This document shows, piece by piece, positions 49,399 to 58,961 of a DNA stretch of 64,000 nucleotides. Each line of letters begins with the position of its first letter. Within the stretch, counting starts at the first letter, position 1. Position numbers and translations under genes: made by a program. The DNA is from Hordeum vulgare subsp. vulgare (lineage: Eukaryota; Streptophyta; Magnoliopsida; Poales; Poaceae): contig NC_058521.1 of NCBI RefSeq assembly GCF_904849725.1, positions 345,758,638 through 345,822,637 on the forward strand, in the 5' to 3' direction. The notes under the pieces are model-generated. The model was not told the origin of the DNA. It searched no databases and saw nothing but the letters and a program-made list of their open reading frames with translations.

Positions 49399-50738
49399 TA
49401 TTGGGTTCTATGGTAGGTACATTGCATGTAATCATTTTTTTTCCTACACACAAAACAACCAAGAACATGCTATGGAGATGGACCACAGATTGTTACCACT
49501 AGATGCGAAGTGTCATGGAGAGGAAGTAGAGTTGGGGCAGCGCATCCGTGAGGTCCGTCTCCTCCTCGTCCGATCTCCCTCGAACAACCGGTAGCCGGAT
49601 CCCATGTACATGTTCGCTCGAGTGGCACAAGTGCTCCGCCTCTAATGGTATCCGCGCGCGCAGGAGGAACACCATGCGGAAGACTGCTAGGTCCAATCAC
49701 ACAGTCGACAATGGGTGTAGGGGCTAGTTGAAACACATGCAAATCCCTAATGATGGCACCGAAGTGATCAACCTATTAAGTGTGCCACACCTCCACTATA
49801 TATAGGCATCTGTCGCTGGCTCAACTCTTGGGCCTCACATGGATCCTAAAGCCAAGGTGTTCCTTCCCTTAAGCGCGCGACCCCTTAGGTTCTCATTCAT
49901 TTGGTCACGAGTCAGATCACACCCGTCTCGGTTAGTCGGTAGAGGCCCCTAGCAAAGCGTGTCGACTCCAAGTGTCCAATGAAGATGGTTAGGCAAACTT
50001 GTACTTCGCAGTTCTGTTCCCTTCGCCATAAGATATATGTTATCGTGCTAATGCGACATGGTTATCCTTGTTGTAGCACGACCTCTTTATCGTTCCGGTG
50101 AATCCAACCAACACTTAGGATTATCACATAATCCTCATCGTATGGACATGTTTATCCATGTCAGATCACCTATTGGCCTGAGAGTATATCTCTCCTGATC
50201 GGAGGGGCAAATCCCATGTTGCTCGACCATGTCTCACAGCCTGGGTCTGGACAAACCCAAAGCCTACCTTTTTAACTACCTAGTCACGGAGTAGCGCTTG
50301 GTTGGCCCAATCTAGGTGTGTCACCATCCCGAGTACATGCGCCATCTCAAGTCTTAGGACACAGAACGTATGTTGTACTAGAGATTCAGACTTGACACAT
50401 CGTTGCATCTCATAGTTGGGTTTGTCCAACTCAGACCTTATCTCAATTCTGATCTAATCAGATCTTTCTGAGTCCATATTATCTGGCTAGCATCCAATGC
50501 TACATGGTTTGTGAGACCGTAGCTTCCACCATTTCATATGCTAGTATAACTAGTTGCGCGTCCACACAACTCTTTCAAGTAGGGACCTTTTAAGAGAGTC
50601 ATCATACATTGCATAGTATCACAAACAAGTCACATACTTGTTAATATACATCATTGCTAATGTACAAGGACTATCTTTATCCATAAACACATAGGAAACA
50701 TCACCAAACATGATTACCTCTAGGGCATACCTCCAACA
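49399..50738 (-). repeat. 3' LTR of the Copia element
   Basis: The start at 50738 is firm (TGTTGGAGG after the purine tract). The end near 49399 is estimated from the 'gaacccaata' ending, which resembles the TTCCCCAACA end of Angela LTRs with a mutated final base. A TATATATAG promoter motif lies at about 49797-49805. Small ORFs near 49470-49742 are not genes. Confidence 0.65.
49797..49805 (-). promoter_or_regulatory. TATA box of the Copia LTR
   Basis: CTATATATAG on the minus strand follows 'gcgacagatgc', in the middle of the LTR and about 930 bp from its start, as in Angela/BARE LTRs. Confidence 0.55.
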
Positions 50739-50749
50739 GTCTCCCACTT
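50739..50749 (-). other. Polypurine tract of the Copia element
   Basis: AAGTGGGAGAC on the minus strand directly before the LTR, the typical tract of Triticeae Copia elements. Confidence 0.75.
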
Positions 50750-50789
50750 GCACTAGAATCAATCAAATAGACATCGAATGCCCATAGCT

Positions 50790-52297
50790 CTAACGTGTCC
50801 CTCGTGCTTGGGTTGTGGAAGTGGCTTAGTCCACGGATCTGCAACATTTGCGTCCGTGTGTATCTTGCATAAATTAGTATCACCATTCTATACGAGCTTT
50901 CATATCAAGTGATATTTTCGGTCGATGTGCATGGTCTTGTGGTGTTGCCTCAGCTCCATGGCCTGTGCGATGGCACGTGCGTTATCACAGTAAAATTATT
51001 ACGTTTTGACTAGCCCGACAACACACCAAGATGATCCAGGAACTTTCGAATCCAGACACTTTCCTTCGCGGCTTCACAAGCCGCAATGTATTCGGTCTCT
51101 GCTGTAGATTCGACCACCGTTTTTTGCTTGGAACTCGTCCATCTCACTGCTCGTGCATTCGTGACATACACAAATTCATTTTGCGATCGTTGATCATCCC
51201 TATCGGGATGGAAACTAGCATTAGTGTAACCCTTTACGCAGAGCTCCTCCTTACCTCCATAAACTAGGAACATGCCTTTCTCCTTTTCAGGTACTAGAGA
51301 ATAGCTTTCACCGCTGCCCAAGGACCTCACCTGGCTTATTATAGTATCTACTTGTTAAGCTTATTGCATAGGAAACATATGGACGTGTACATGTCATGGC
51401 ATACATGATGCATCCTATTGCCGAGGCATACAGAATCCTACTCATCCAGTTTCGCTCATCAGAAGTCATATGACTCTGAGTCTTGCTTAGCCTTTTACAA
51501 TGTGAGACGGGCAAGAATCCTTTATTGGTCTCACTCATGTTGAATCGCTTGAACACTTTGTCTATGTACGTGTCGTGACTTAAGCTGAGCATACTCCTTG
51601 ATCTATCTCAATAGATCTTGAGGCCTAAAATCTACACTCCTTCTCCAAGGTCTTTCATTGAAAACTGGCGATTCAATGATTCGTTGATTGAGTTTAGAAA
51701 GGATACATCATTTCTGATCAGTAGTATGTCATCCACATACAAGATCAAAAATACTACCAAGCTCCACTAGACTTATTGTATAAACAACAGCTCTCTTTGT
51801 TATTGATGAAACCAAGGTCAACGATGACTTCATCAAAACGAATATTTCAACTCCGAGCTGCTTGCCTCAATCCATAAATGGATCTCTTGAGCTTGGATCG
51901 AAAAAACCTTTGGGTTGTATCATGTATACATACTCTTTTAAGTTTACATGAAGGAAAGCCGTTTTCACATCCATCTACCATATCTCATAATCGAAATATG
52001 CAGCTATAGCTAGTATGATCCTTAGCGACTTCAGGATCACTACCGGTGAGTAGGTCTCATTGTAGTAAATTACTTGAAATTTCATATAAAATTTAGCGAC
52101 AAGCCGAGCTTTGTGTATTTGAACATTTCCATTCACATTAGTTTTCTTCTTAAAGACCCAATTGCAACCAATGGCTATTATGCCACGCGACGAATGAACC
52201 AAGTCCTAGACTTGATTATCATCCATGGACATCAACTAGGATCTCATGGCCTCGAGTCATGCCTCAGAATCTGGGCTCACCATCGCTTTCGCATACG
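50790..52297 (-). pseudogene. Copia pol pseudogene: reverse transcriptase and RNase H
   Basis: Read on the minus strand in order: GCNWVFKKKTNVNGNVQIHK and ILAIAAYFDYEIW (52202-51975), SIYGLRQAARS-type motif (about 51893-51855), the catalytic YVDD (51739-51728), MYAMTCTRPYVSYAI (ORF 51592-51308), then RNase H with GYTNASFHPDRDDQRSQ and KQKTVVESTAETEYIAACEA (ORF 51330-51010), and NVADPWTKPLP (about 50860-50800). These are the hallmark blocks of Copia pol, which copies the element RNA into DNA. Stops and frame changes between the blocks show it is dead. The 5' part is cut by the Y insertion at 52298. Confidence 0.85.
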
Positions 52298-52871
52298 TGT
52301 AGGATCGAAAGTATGTCTAGAGGGGGGGATTAGACTACTTGACAAGATAAAAACTTAGCCTTTTCCCAATTTTTAGTGTGGGCTAGTTTTAGCAATTATG
52401 ACTAGTCAAGTACACCATACACTTGCACATCTTAGAGTATATAGCAGCAGAAAGTAAATCATGCAAGTGTAAACTAAGAATGGGTAGGGACATCAAATGC
52501 ATGAGGTTGACATGGTGATTTTTGGCATGGTTCCGATAGGTGGTACTATCGTATGTCCATGTTAGTGGAGACTTCTACCCACGGAGGGTAACGGCTGCGA
52601 GAGTCCACGGAGGGCTCCACTCGCAAGGGGTCCACGAAGAAGCAACCTTGTCTATTCCACCACGGTTTCCGTCCACATAGGACTAGCCTCACTCACGGTA
52701 GATCTTCACGAAGTATGCGATCTCCTTAACCTTACAAACATCTTGGTTCAACTCCACAACATGAAGTAGGAGGTTCCCAAGCGACACCTAACCAATCTAG
52801 GGGCACAGCCGTCCAAAAGGTAATAGATGTGTTAGAATGATGAACTCCTTGCTCTCATGCTTCTAAAGGTA
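52298..52871. repeat. Second copy of LTR Y, interrupted by the CACTA element
   Basis: It starts TGTAGGATCGAAAGTATGTC and matches 3819-4395 closely (for example 'cacggagggctccac' and 'tctccttaaccttacaaaca'). It is inserted inside the Copia pol region on its left. The match stops at 52871, where the CACTA terminus begins; the first Y copy continues uninterrupted at the same point ('gcttctaatgatagtctcctc'). Confidence 0.8.
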
Positions 52872-53130
52872 CGCTAGTGGAATCCTAAAATTTGCCGTCT
52901 GCCAGGTCTTTACCGTCCGCTGACACATGGCAAAGCTCCTCTTTGCCGTCAACTGGCACAAAGCTCACGGCAAATAGAAGCCTGATGGCAAAGGTGTTGT
53001 TTCCCGTCAGCCTTGCCTTTGCCGTCCGCCAGCGGCAAAGGGTGCGCCACCCTAACGGCCGAAACCCACCCACCCCATCCACCCCTTTGCCATCTGCCTC
53101 CGTGCCTTTGCAGACGGCAAAGGGGCGCCA
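52872..53130 (+). repeat. CACTA 5' terminus and subterminal repeat region
   Basis: At least eight copies, in both orientations, of a TTTGCCGTC / ACGGCAAAG-type motif occur within about 240 bp. In En/Spm elements subterminal motifs bind the second element protein and are needed for excision. This role is inferred from the family. Confidence 0.85.
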
Positions 53131-53506
53131 CCATAACGGCAGGCAGCCCCCACCCCCGCCCCCATAATGGCACTGACCCCCTCTCTCTCTCTCTCACAAG
53201 ACATGCCCCTTCTCTCTCTCGTGCGCCCCCTGCCCACCCAGAGCCGCCGCCGCCACCACCTGAGCCGCTCCTGCCCACCAACACCGCCCATGGCCGGAGC
53301 TCCCCACGCCACTCCTCCCCGCGCCCTGCCCACCCCAACGCTGCCGCCACCAGTACCGGAGCCGCTCCGGCCCACCACCGCCGCCCACGGCCAGAGCTCG
53401 CCCTCACCTCCTCCCCGCACCCCTCCTCCCCACGCCCTCCTCCCCACGCCCATCCTCCCCGCGCCGCCGGAGTTGCCCGCCCCTCCTCCCGCGGCACCGG
53501 AGCTCG
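53131..53506 (+). other. GC-rich CACTA leader region, left of nested Gypsy D
   Basis: Very proline/alanine-coding, C-rich DNA. It rejoins 57182-57305 after removal of Gypsy D. Overlapping long ORFs on both strands (52949-53649) have only low-complexity composition. It probably corresponds to promoter and first-exon leader of the transposase transcript. Confidence 0.5.
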
Positions 53507-53511
53507 CCCTG

Positions 53512-55157
53512 TGCTACTTCAACAAAAGACTTTCCAACGGCGCCAGGAACGTGCTGAGAGGAGACTGTTCTTGTCTTGATACTTCTCAGCAATGGCATCA
53601 GGAATCCTTCTGCTATGGCTACGCCTTAAGGGACTTCCCAGGAAAATAAGCAAAGGATTTCCCCCGTGGCCTTGGAGCCTTGCGTTGGTGTTCCCTCGAA
53701 GCAGAAAGGGTGATGTAGCGCAGCGGTGGTAAGTATTTCCCTCAGTTTGAGAACCAAGGTATTGATCCAGTGAAGGAGTATCTCAAGTGCCTGCACAAAC
53801 ACAAAAAGCTTGCTCCCAACGCTATGAAGGGGTTGTCAATCCCTTATAGATTGTTCGCCAAGTGAGAACTGAAAGCAACAAAGTAACAAAGCAAAGTAAA
53901 AGCAAACGTGGAAATGATAGGTGTGAATAGACCAGGGGGGCGTAGTGTTACTAGTGCCTTCTCTCATGAAAGCAAGTAGATGGTGGGTGAACAAATTACT
54001 GTCGAGCAATTGATAGAACCGCGCAAAGTCGTGACGTCATCTATGGCAATGATTATATCTATAGGCATCACGTCCAAAACAAGTAGACCGATACTTTCTG
54101 CATCTACTACTATTACTCCACATGTCGACCGCTATCCAGCATGCATCTAGTGTGTCAAGTCAAAAAGAATAGAGTAACGCCTTAAGCAAGATGATATGAT
54201 GTAGATGGACAATCTCATATCTACGACAAAGCCCACCTTGTTACCCTTGATGGCAACTACACGATGTGTGCCTTGCTGCCCCTATTGTCACCGGGAAAGG
54301 TCACCACATGGTAAGAACCCAAAACCAAGCACTTCTCCCATTGCAAGAATCATAGATCTAGTTGGCCAAACAAAACCCAAGACTTGGAGAGACTTACCAG
54401 GATATCAACTCATGCAAATAAGAAATCAGCAAAGACTCAAATATATCTCATAGACAATCTGATCCAAAATACATAATTCATCGGATCTCGACAAACACAC
54501 CGCCAAAGAGGATTACATCGGATAGATCTCCATGAAGATCATGGAGAACTTTGTATTGAAGATCCAAGAGAGAGAAGAAGCCATCTAGCTACTAACTACG
54601 GACCCGTACGTCTGAAGTGAACTACTCACGAGTCATTGGAGGGGCGATGATGTTGATGTAGAAGCCCTCCAACTCCAAAGTCCCCTCCGGTAGGGCACCG
54701 GGAAGGGTCTCCAGATGAGATCTCGCGGAAACGGAAGCTTGCGGTGGCGGAAAAGTGTTTTCGTGGATTCCCTGATTTTTTTTCTGTATTTTAAGGAATA
54801 TATAGGTGAAGGAGCTAGGTGAGGGGGAGCCAGGGAGGCCACAAGCCTGCTAGCCGCCGCCCCCTGGTGGCGGCTAGGAGGCTTGTGGGCCCCCTGTAGC
54901 TCTCCTGGCTTGGCCCTCAAGCCCCCTGATCTTCTTCCGTTCGGGAAAAATTTATTTCGGGGATTTTATTCCGTTTGGACTCCATTCCAAAATCAGATCT
55001 GAAAAGAGCCAAAAACACAGAAAAACAGGAACTTGCACTTGGCACTGAATTAATAAGTTAGCTGCAAAAAAGATATAAAAGGTACATAAAACATCCAAAG
55101 ATGACAAGATAACAACATGAAGCCATCAAAAATTATAGATACGTTTGAGACGTATCA
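53512..55157 (-). repeat. 3' LTR of Gypsy D
   Basis: 1646 bp. On the minus strand it runs TGATACGTCTCAAACG to TTGTTGAAGTAGCA. A TATATATT promoter motif is at about 54797-54804. The stretch GTTCCTGGCGCCGTTGG inside it (53531-53547) looks like a primer site but is inside the LTR as defined by the target duplication. Confidence 0.8.
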
Positions 55158-56292
55158 AGCATCCCCAAGTTTAACTCCTGCTCGTCCTCGGGTAGGGAAG
55201 TGATAAAGAATGAATTTTTGATGCTTTCATGCTACCTAGCATAGATGTCCTTTGTAACTCCTCTTATGTGACGTGAATGTTCAGATCCATTAGATTCAAA
55301 ACAATAGTTTGCTATTGACGTGGAAACATTAATAATTCAAGCAAACTAGCATGGTAATCATGAACTTTCAAAATAACAAGGCCAAAAGAAAGTTATCCCT
55401 ACAAAAGCATATAGTATGGCTATGCTCTATCATCATTGCACAACGAATTTAAATCATGCACAACCCCAGTATTGGCCAAGTAATTGTTTTCAAACCTTTA
55501 CTTTGTCAAACCTTTTCAACTCTCACGCAATACATGAGCGTGAGCCATGGTTTTAGCACTATAAGTGGTGTGGAGTGTGGTGGAGGTTGCAAGACAAAAA
55601 AAAGGAGAAGATGGTCACATTGACTAGGCATATCAATGAGCTGTGGTGCTCATCAATAGATATCAATATGAATGAGTAGGGATTTCCATACAAATGATGC
55701 ACTAGAGCTAAGAGTATGTGAAAGCTCTTAAAGAAAACTAGTGGGTGTGCATCCAACTTGCTTTCTCACGAAGACCTAAGGCAATTTTGAGGAAGCCTAT
55801 CATTGGAATATACAAGCCAAGTTATATAATGAAAATTTCCCACTAGCTATATGGTGGTGATAAAACGAGAGACTCTCAATCATGAAGATCATGGTGCTTA
55901 ATATGCACAAGTGTGGAAAGGTGGTAGCATTGTCCCTTCCCTCTTTTTCTCTCATCATTTTTTGTGTGTGGGCTCTTTGGCCTCTTTTTTTAATATATTT
56001 TGGTGGGCATCTTTGGCCTCTTTTATTTCCTCACATGGGACAATGCTCCATCAATGATGATCATCACACTTTCAACTCAAAACTTAGAGCAACGATGACT
56101 CTATATGGAATGCCTTCGGTAGTGTACCGTGACAATGATCTAGCATGGCATAGACATTAATGGAAACATCATGCTAGCTATCTTACGATCATGCAATGGC
56201 AATGTAGAAGTGGTGGCACATGTCATGGTGGTAGTTGAATGGCAATATATCTCGGAATGACTTCGAAAAAGCCATATTAGGAAGGTATGGTG
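55158..56292 (-). other. 3' internal remnant of Gypsy D
   Basis: Non-coding. It starts at the LTR with the purine tract AAACTTGGGGATGCT (minus strand) and contains 'caatacatgagcgtgagccatgg', typical of the DNA upstream of 3' LTRs in this group. ORFs such as 55882-56160 are not retroviral proteins. Confidence 0.7.
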
Positions 56293-57176
56293 GCTGCCCC
56301 TATTGTCACTGGGAAAGGTCACCACACGGTAAGAACCCAAAACCAAGCACTTCTCCCATTGCAAGAATCATAGATCTAGTTGGCCAAACAAAACCCAAGA
56401 CTCAGAGAGACTTACAAGGATATCAAATCATGCAAATAAGAAATCAGCAAGGACTCAAATATATATCATAGATAATCTGATCACAAATCCACAATTCATC
56501 GGATCTCGACAAACACACCGCCAAAGAGGATTACATCGGATAGATCTCCATGAAGATCATGGAGAACTTTGTATTGGAGATCCAAGAGAGAGAAGAAGCC
56601 ATCTAGCTACTAACTACCGACCCGTAGGTCTGAAGTGAACAACTCACGAGTCATTGGAGGGGCGATGATGTTGATGTAGAAGCCCTCCAACTCCAAAGTC
56701 CCCTCCGCCAGGGCACCGGGAAGGGTCTCCACATGAGATCTCGTGGAAACGGAAGCTTGCGGCGGCGGAAAAGTGTTTTCGTGGATTCCCTGACTTTTTT
56801 CTGTATTTTCGGGAATATATAGGCAAAAGAGCTAGGTTAGGGGGGCGCCAGGGAGGCCACAAGCCTGCTAGCCGCCGCCCCCTCGTGGCGGCTAGGGGGC
56901 TTGTGGGCCCCCTGTAGCTCTCCTGGCTTGGCCCTCAAGCCCCCTGATCTTCTTCCGTTCGGGAAAAATTTATTTCGGGGATTTTATTCCGTTTGGACCC
57001 CGTTCCAAAATCAGATCTGAAAAGAGCCAAAAACACAGAAAAAACAGGAACAGGCACTTGGCACTAAATTAATAAGTTAGTCCCAAAAAAGATATAAAAG
57101 GTACATAAAACATCCAAAGATGACAAGATAACAACATGAAACCATCAAAAATTATAGATACGTTTGAGACGTATCA
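56293..57176 (-). repeat. Truncated 5' LTR of Gypsy D
   Basis: It corresponds to 54275-55157 of the 3' LTR. It breaks at 56293, where the word GCTG is shared with the adjoining internal DNA, consistent with a microhomology-mediated deletion. Confidence 0.8.
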
Positions 57177-57469
57177 CCCTGCACCACCACCGGCCTGGTC
57201 CCCCACGCCCCTCCTCCCCGCGCCCTATCCCCGCCTGACGCCCCTGCCTGCCCTGGCGCCACACTGGCCAGGCCCCCATTGCCCCGGCGCCAACTGCCCC
57301 TGCAGGTGAGCTTTTTTTTTTCTTTTTTGGCTTTATTTCCTATTTTTTCTTTTAAATTAGATAGTTAGTTTATTTTCTATTTTTCTGTTAAATTGGATAG
57401 TTAGTGTTTTTTCTGTTTTTTATGTTAAATTAGATAGTTAGTTTATTAGGTAGAAAAAGTAGATAGAAA

Positions 57470-57727
57470 AGAAAAAAATAGATAGAAAAGAAAAAACTTA
57501 GAAGAAAAATAAGAGAATAATAAACTAGAAGAAAAAAGAAGAAGAAGAAGAAGAAAGAGGAGAGGAGGAGAAAGACAAAAGAAAGAAGAAGAAGAAGAAG
57601 AGGAGGAGGAGGGGGAGGAGAAAAAAGAATAATAATAATAATAATAAGATGATCAAGAGGAAGAAGAAGAAGAAGAAGAAGAAGTAGAAGAAGAAAAAGA
57701 GGAGAGAGGAGAAGAAGAAAGAAGAGG
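57470..57727 (+). repeat. Purine (GAA/GAG)-rich stretch
   Basis: About 250 bp almost only A and G on the plus strand. It creates the long minus-strand ORFs 57430-58020 and 57525-57908, which are low-complexity artefacts. Confidence 0.85.
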
Positions 57728-58258
57728 ACCCCGACCCCCGGCCCGCGCCGCCGACGCCCGACGCCAACAACCCCCGACACCACTGACACCCGACACCTGA
57801 CGCCCGACACCACTGACCCCCAACCCCGACTCCCGACTCCACTAACCCCGACCCCAGACGCCCGACACCATTGACCCTCGACTCCCAACGCCACTGACCC
57901 TCGACCACCGACCCCCGACGCCCGACCCCTCACCCCTGACCCCCGACGCCACTGACCCTCGACCCCCGACCCCCGACGCCCGACCCCTGACCCCGGACCC
58001 CCGACGCCACTGACCCTCAACCCCCGACCCCCAACCCCCTACCCTCGACCCCCGACGCCACTAAACCCCAACCCCCGACCCCCGACACCTCTTCGGCCTC
58101 TTGTTGACCGAAAAGACCCTAACCACCGATGCTAGTGAACCTCGACCCCCGACGACACTGACCCTCGACCACCGACGCAACTAACCCCCGACCCCCGTGG
58201 CCACCGACACCCGACACCACCGACCCTCGACACCACTAGGCCCCGACCCCGACACCTC
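57728..58258 (+). repeat. C-rich CCCGAC minisatellite in the CACTA leader intron
   Basis: About 530 bp of irregular repeats built from CCCCGACCC, GACGCCACTGACC and GACACC words. The minus strand carries repeated GGGGGTCGGGGGTC, which could form G-quadruplexes. Confidence 0.8.
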
Positions 58259-58567
58259 TTCTGCCTACTATTGAACAAGAAGGTGCTTCTCGGCCTTCTA
58301 GAGGCTGACGGGGTCATAGTTTTGTAAATTATGAGTTAGGTCATATATTTTCCGATTATGTCAATTATAAAAACATCATATTTGTATTGATCGGGTGAAT
58401 TTAAATGTGCAGTTGTTCGACGACCTCCACGTGCGTTGGACGAGCTCCGCCCCTGCGTTTGTTGGTGAGCACAAATGACTTCTCCTCCTACCCCCTTAAT
58501 TTGCTCTGTTCCGGTCTTCATGCCGATGAAACTTGCTAGCTATATGTTTCTTCAATCATGACTATGC

Positions 58568-58607
58568 GTGACCAGTATGCGTCTCCCGTGACCAGTGTGC
58601 GTCTCCC
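58568..58607 (+). repeat. 20 bp tandem duplication upstream of the CACTA hairpin
   Basis: Two direct copies of a 20 bp unit (GTGACCAGT(A/G)TGCGTCTCCC), possibly a protein-binding site pair just upstream of the TATA-like palindrome. Confidence 0.7.
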
Positions 58608-58625
58608 TTTCGGAAGGGCGACATC

Positions 58626-58655
58626 TATAAATATGCATGTCTTTGCATATTTATA
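58626..58655 (+). promoter_or_regulatory. Perfect palindrome containing a TATA box
   Basis: TATAAATATGCA and its exact inverse TGCATATTTATA are separated by 6 bp (TGTCTT). The left arm contains TATAAATA, so it could act as a promoter on either strand. It lies about 45 bp upstream of the large inverted repeat and 300 bp upstream of the transposase ATG. Confidence 0.55.
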
Positions 58656-58699
58656 ACATCCATCCTTTCGAATTGTCCAACATTATCCATGGACAGCGT

Positions 58700-58909
58700 G
58701 AGTATGTATAGATTGGGTTCGTTTTCCCGTATGCTGTGCTCCGGATCCAATGTGGAATTTCGTCAGTGCCTCCCTGTTGTTCTCCAGGTACACATGCTCT
58801 CTAGGTATTGCCGAGACGTGTATCAGGAGAACAGCGGGGAGGTGCTGCCGAAATTCTGCGTCGCATCTGGAGCATAGCATGGGAAAACGAACCCAATCTA
58901 CACATACTC
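58700..58909 (+). ncRNA. Long imperfect inverted repeat (hairpin) in the CACTA transposase leader
   Basis: Arms 58700-58793 and 58818-58909 are near-complements with a ~24 nt loop. By hand alignment about 77 positions form Watson-Crick pairs and 10 more form G:U pairs in the plus-strand RNA, with 5 mismatches and one 2 nt bulge. Because of this symmetry, short ORFs on both strands (58689-58877 and 58683-58880) encode similar peptides, which is an artefact. It could be processed to small RNAs, control splicing or translation of the transposase RNA, or be structural DNA. Whether it is transcribed is unknown; the ncRNA label is tentative. Confidence 0.55.
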
Positions 58910-58961
58910 GGGTGGGATTAGGACATATCTTTACCTATTAGCGTGTAGGTTGCTAGGCAAC

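Larger units (their letters stand above)
49399..52297 (-). mobile_element. Copia retrotransposon fragment (Angela/BARE-like)
   Basis: On the minus strand a reverse transcriptase to RNase H region (52297 to about 50790) leads through a purine tract to a 3' LTR (50738 to about 49399). The LTR opening TGTTGGAGGTATGCCCTAGA closely matches the Angela/BARE/WIS group of Triticeae. The upstream part (gag, protease, integrase) would lie beyond the Y and CACTA insertions at 52298, outside the window. All coding frames are broken. Confidence 0.8.
53512..57176 (-). mobile_element. Gypsy element D with a large internal deletion
   Basis: Target duplication CCCTG is at 53507-53511 and 57177-57181. On the minus strand a truncated 5' LTR (57176 to 56293) is joined to the last ~1.1 kb of internal DNA (56292 to 55158) and a complete 3' LTR (55157 to 53512). 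The primer site, gag and pol are gone. The LTRs share the TGATACGTCTC opening. Over the 883 bp they share, they differ at roughly 5% of positions by eye, so D is younger than LARD-1 by that crude measure. Confidence 0.85.
57177..58464 (+). other. CACTA transposase leader: exon, repeat-filled intron, small exon
   Basis: GC-rich leader DNA ends at a strong donor (CTGCAG / GTGAGC, exon end 57305). The following intron (57306-58412) holds a T-rich start, a GAA-rich stretch, and the minisatellite. An acceptor (AATGTGCAG) opens a 52 bp exon at 58413-58464, closed by GTTG / GTGAGC. The model rests on splice-site consensus alone. Confidence 0.45.

Noticed and set aside
53531..53547. Primer-site-like TGGCGCCGTTGG near the left end of Gypsy D
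   Set aside because: The CCCTG target duplication places it inside the LTR (53512-55157), so it is not acting as a primer site in this element.
52949..53649. Overlapping ORFs of 130-190 codons on both strands (Pro/Ala-rich or Gly/Arg-rich)
   Set aside because: Open in several frames at once in very GC-rich CACTA leader DNA; low-complexity products with no recognisable family.
57430..58020. Long minus-strand ORF of 196 codons rich in Gly, Val, Ser, Leu and Phe
   Set aside because: It is the translation of the GAA-rich tract and the CCCGAC minisatellite; composition alone keeps the frame open and there is no domain.
58683..58880. Similar peptides encoded on both strands, as if a divergent gene pair
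   Set aside because: The similarity is an artefact of the inverted repeat; the structure is reported as a hairpin instead.
58700..58909. Identification of the hairpin as a copy of rice miR820
   Set aside because: The CACTA context is alike, but I see no sequence resembling the mature miR820 as I recall it.
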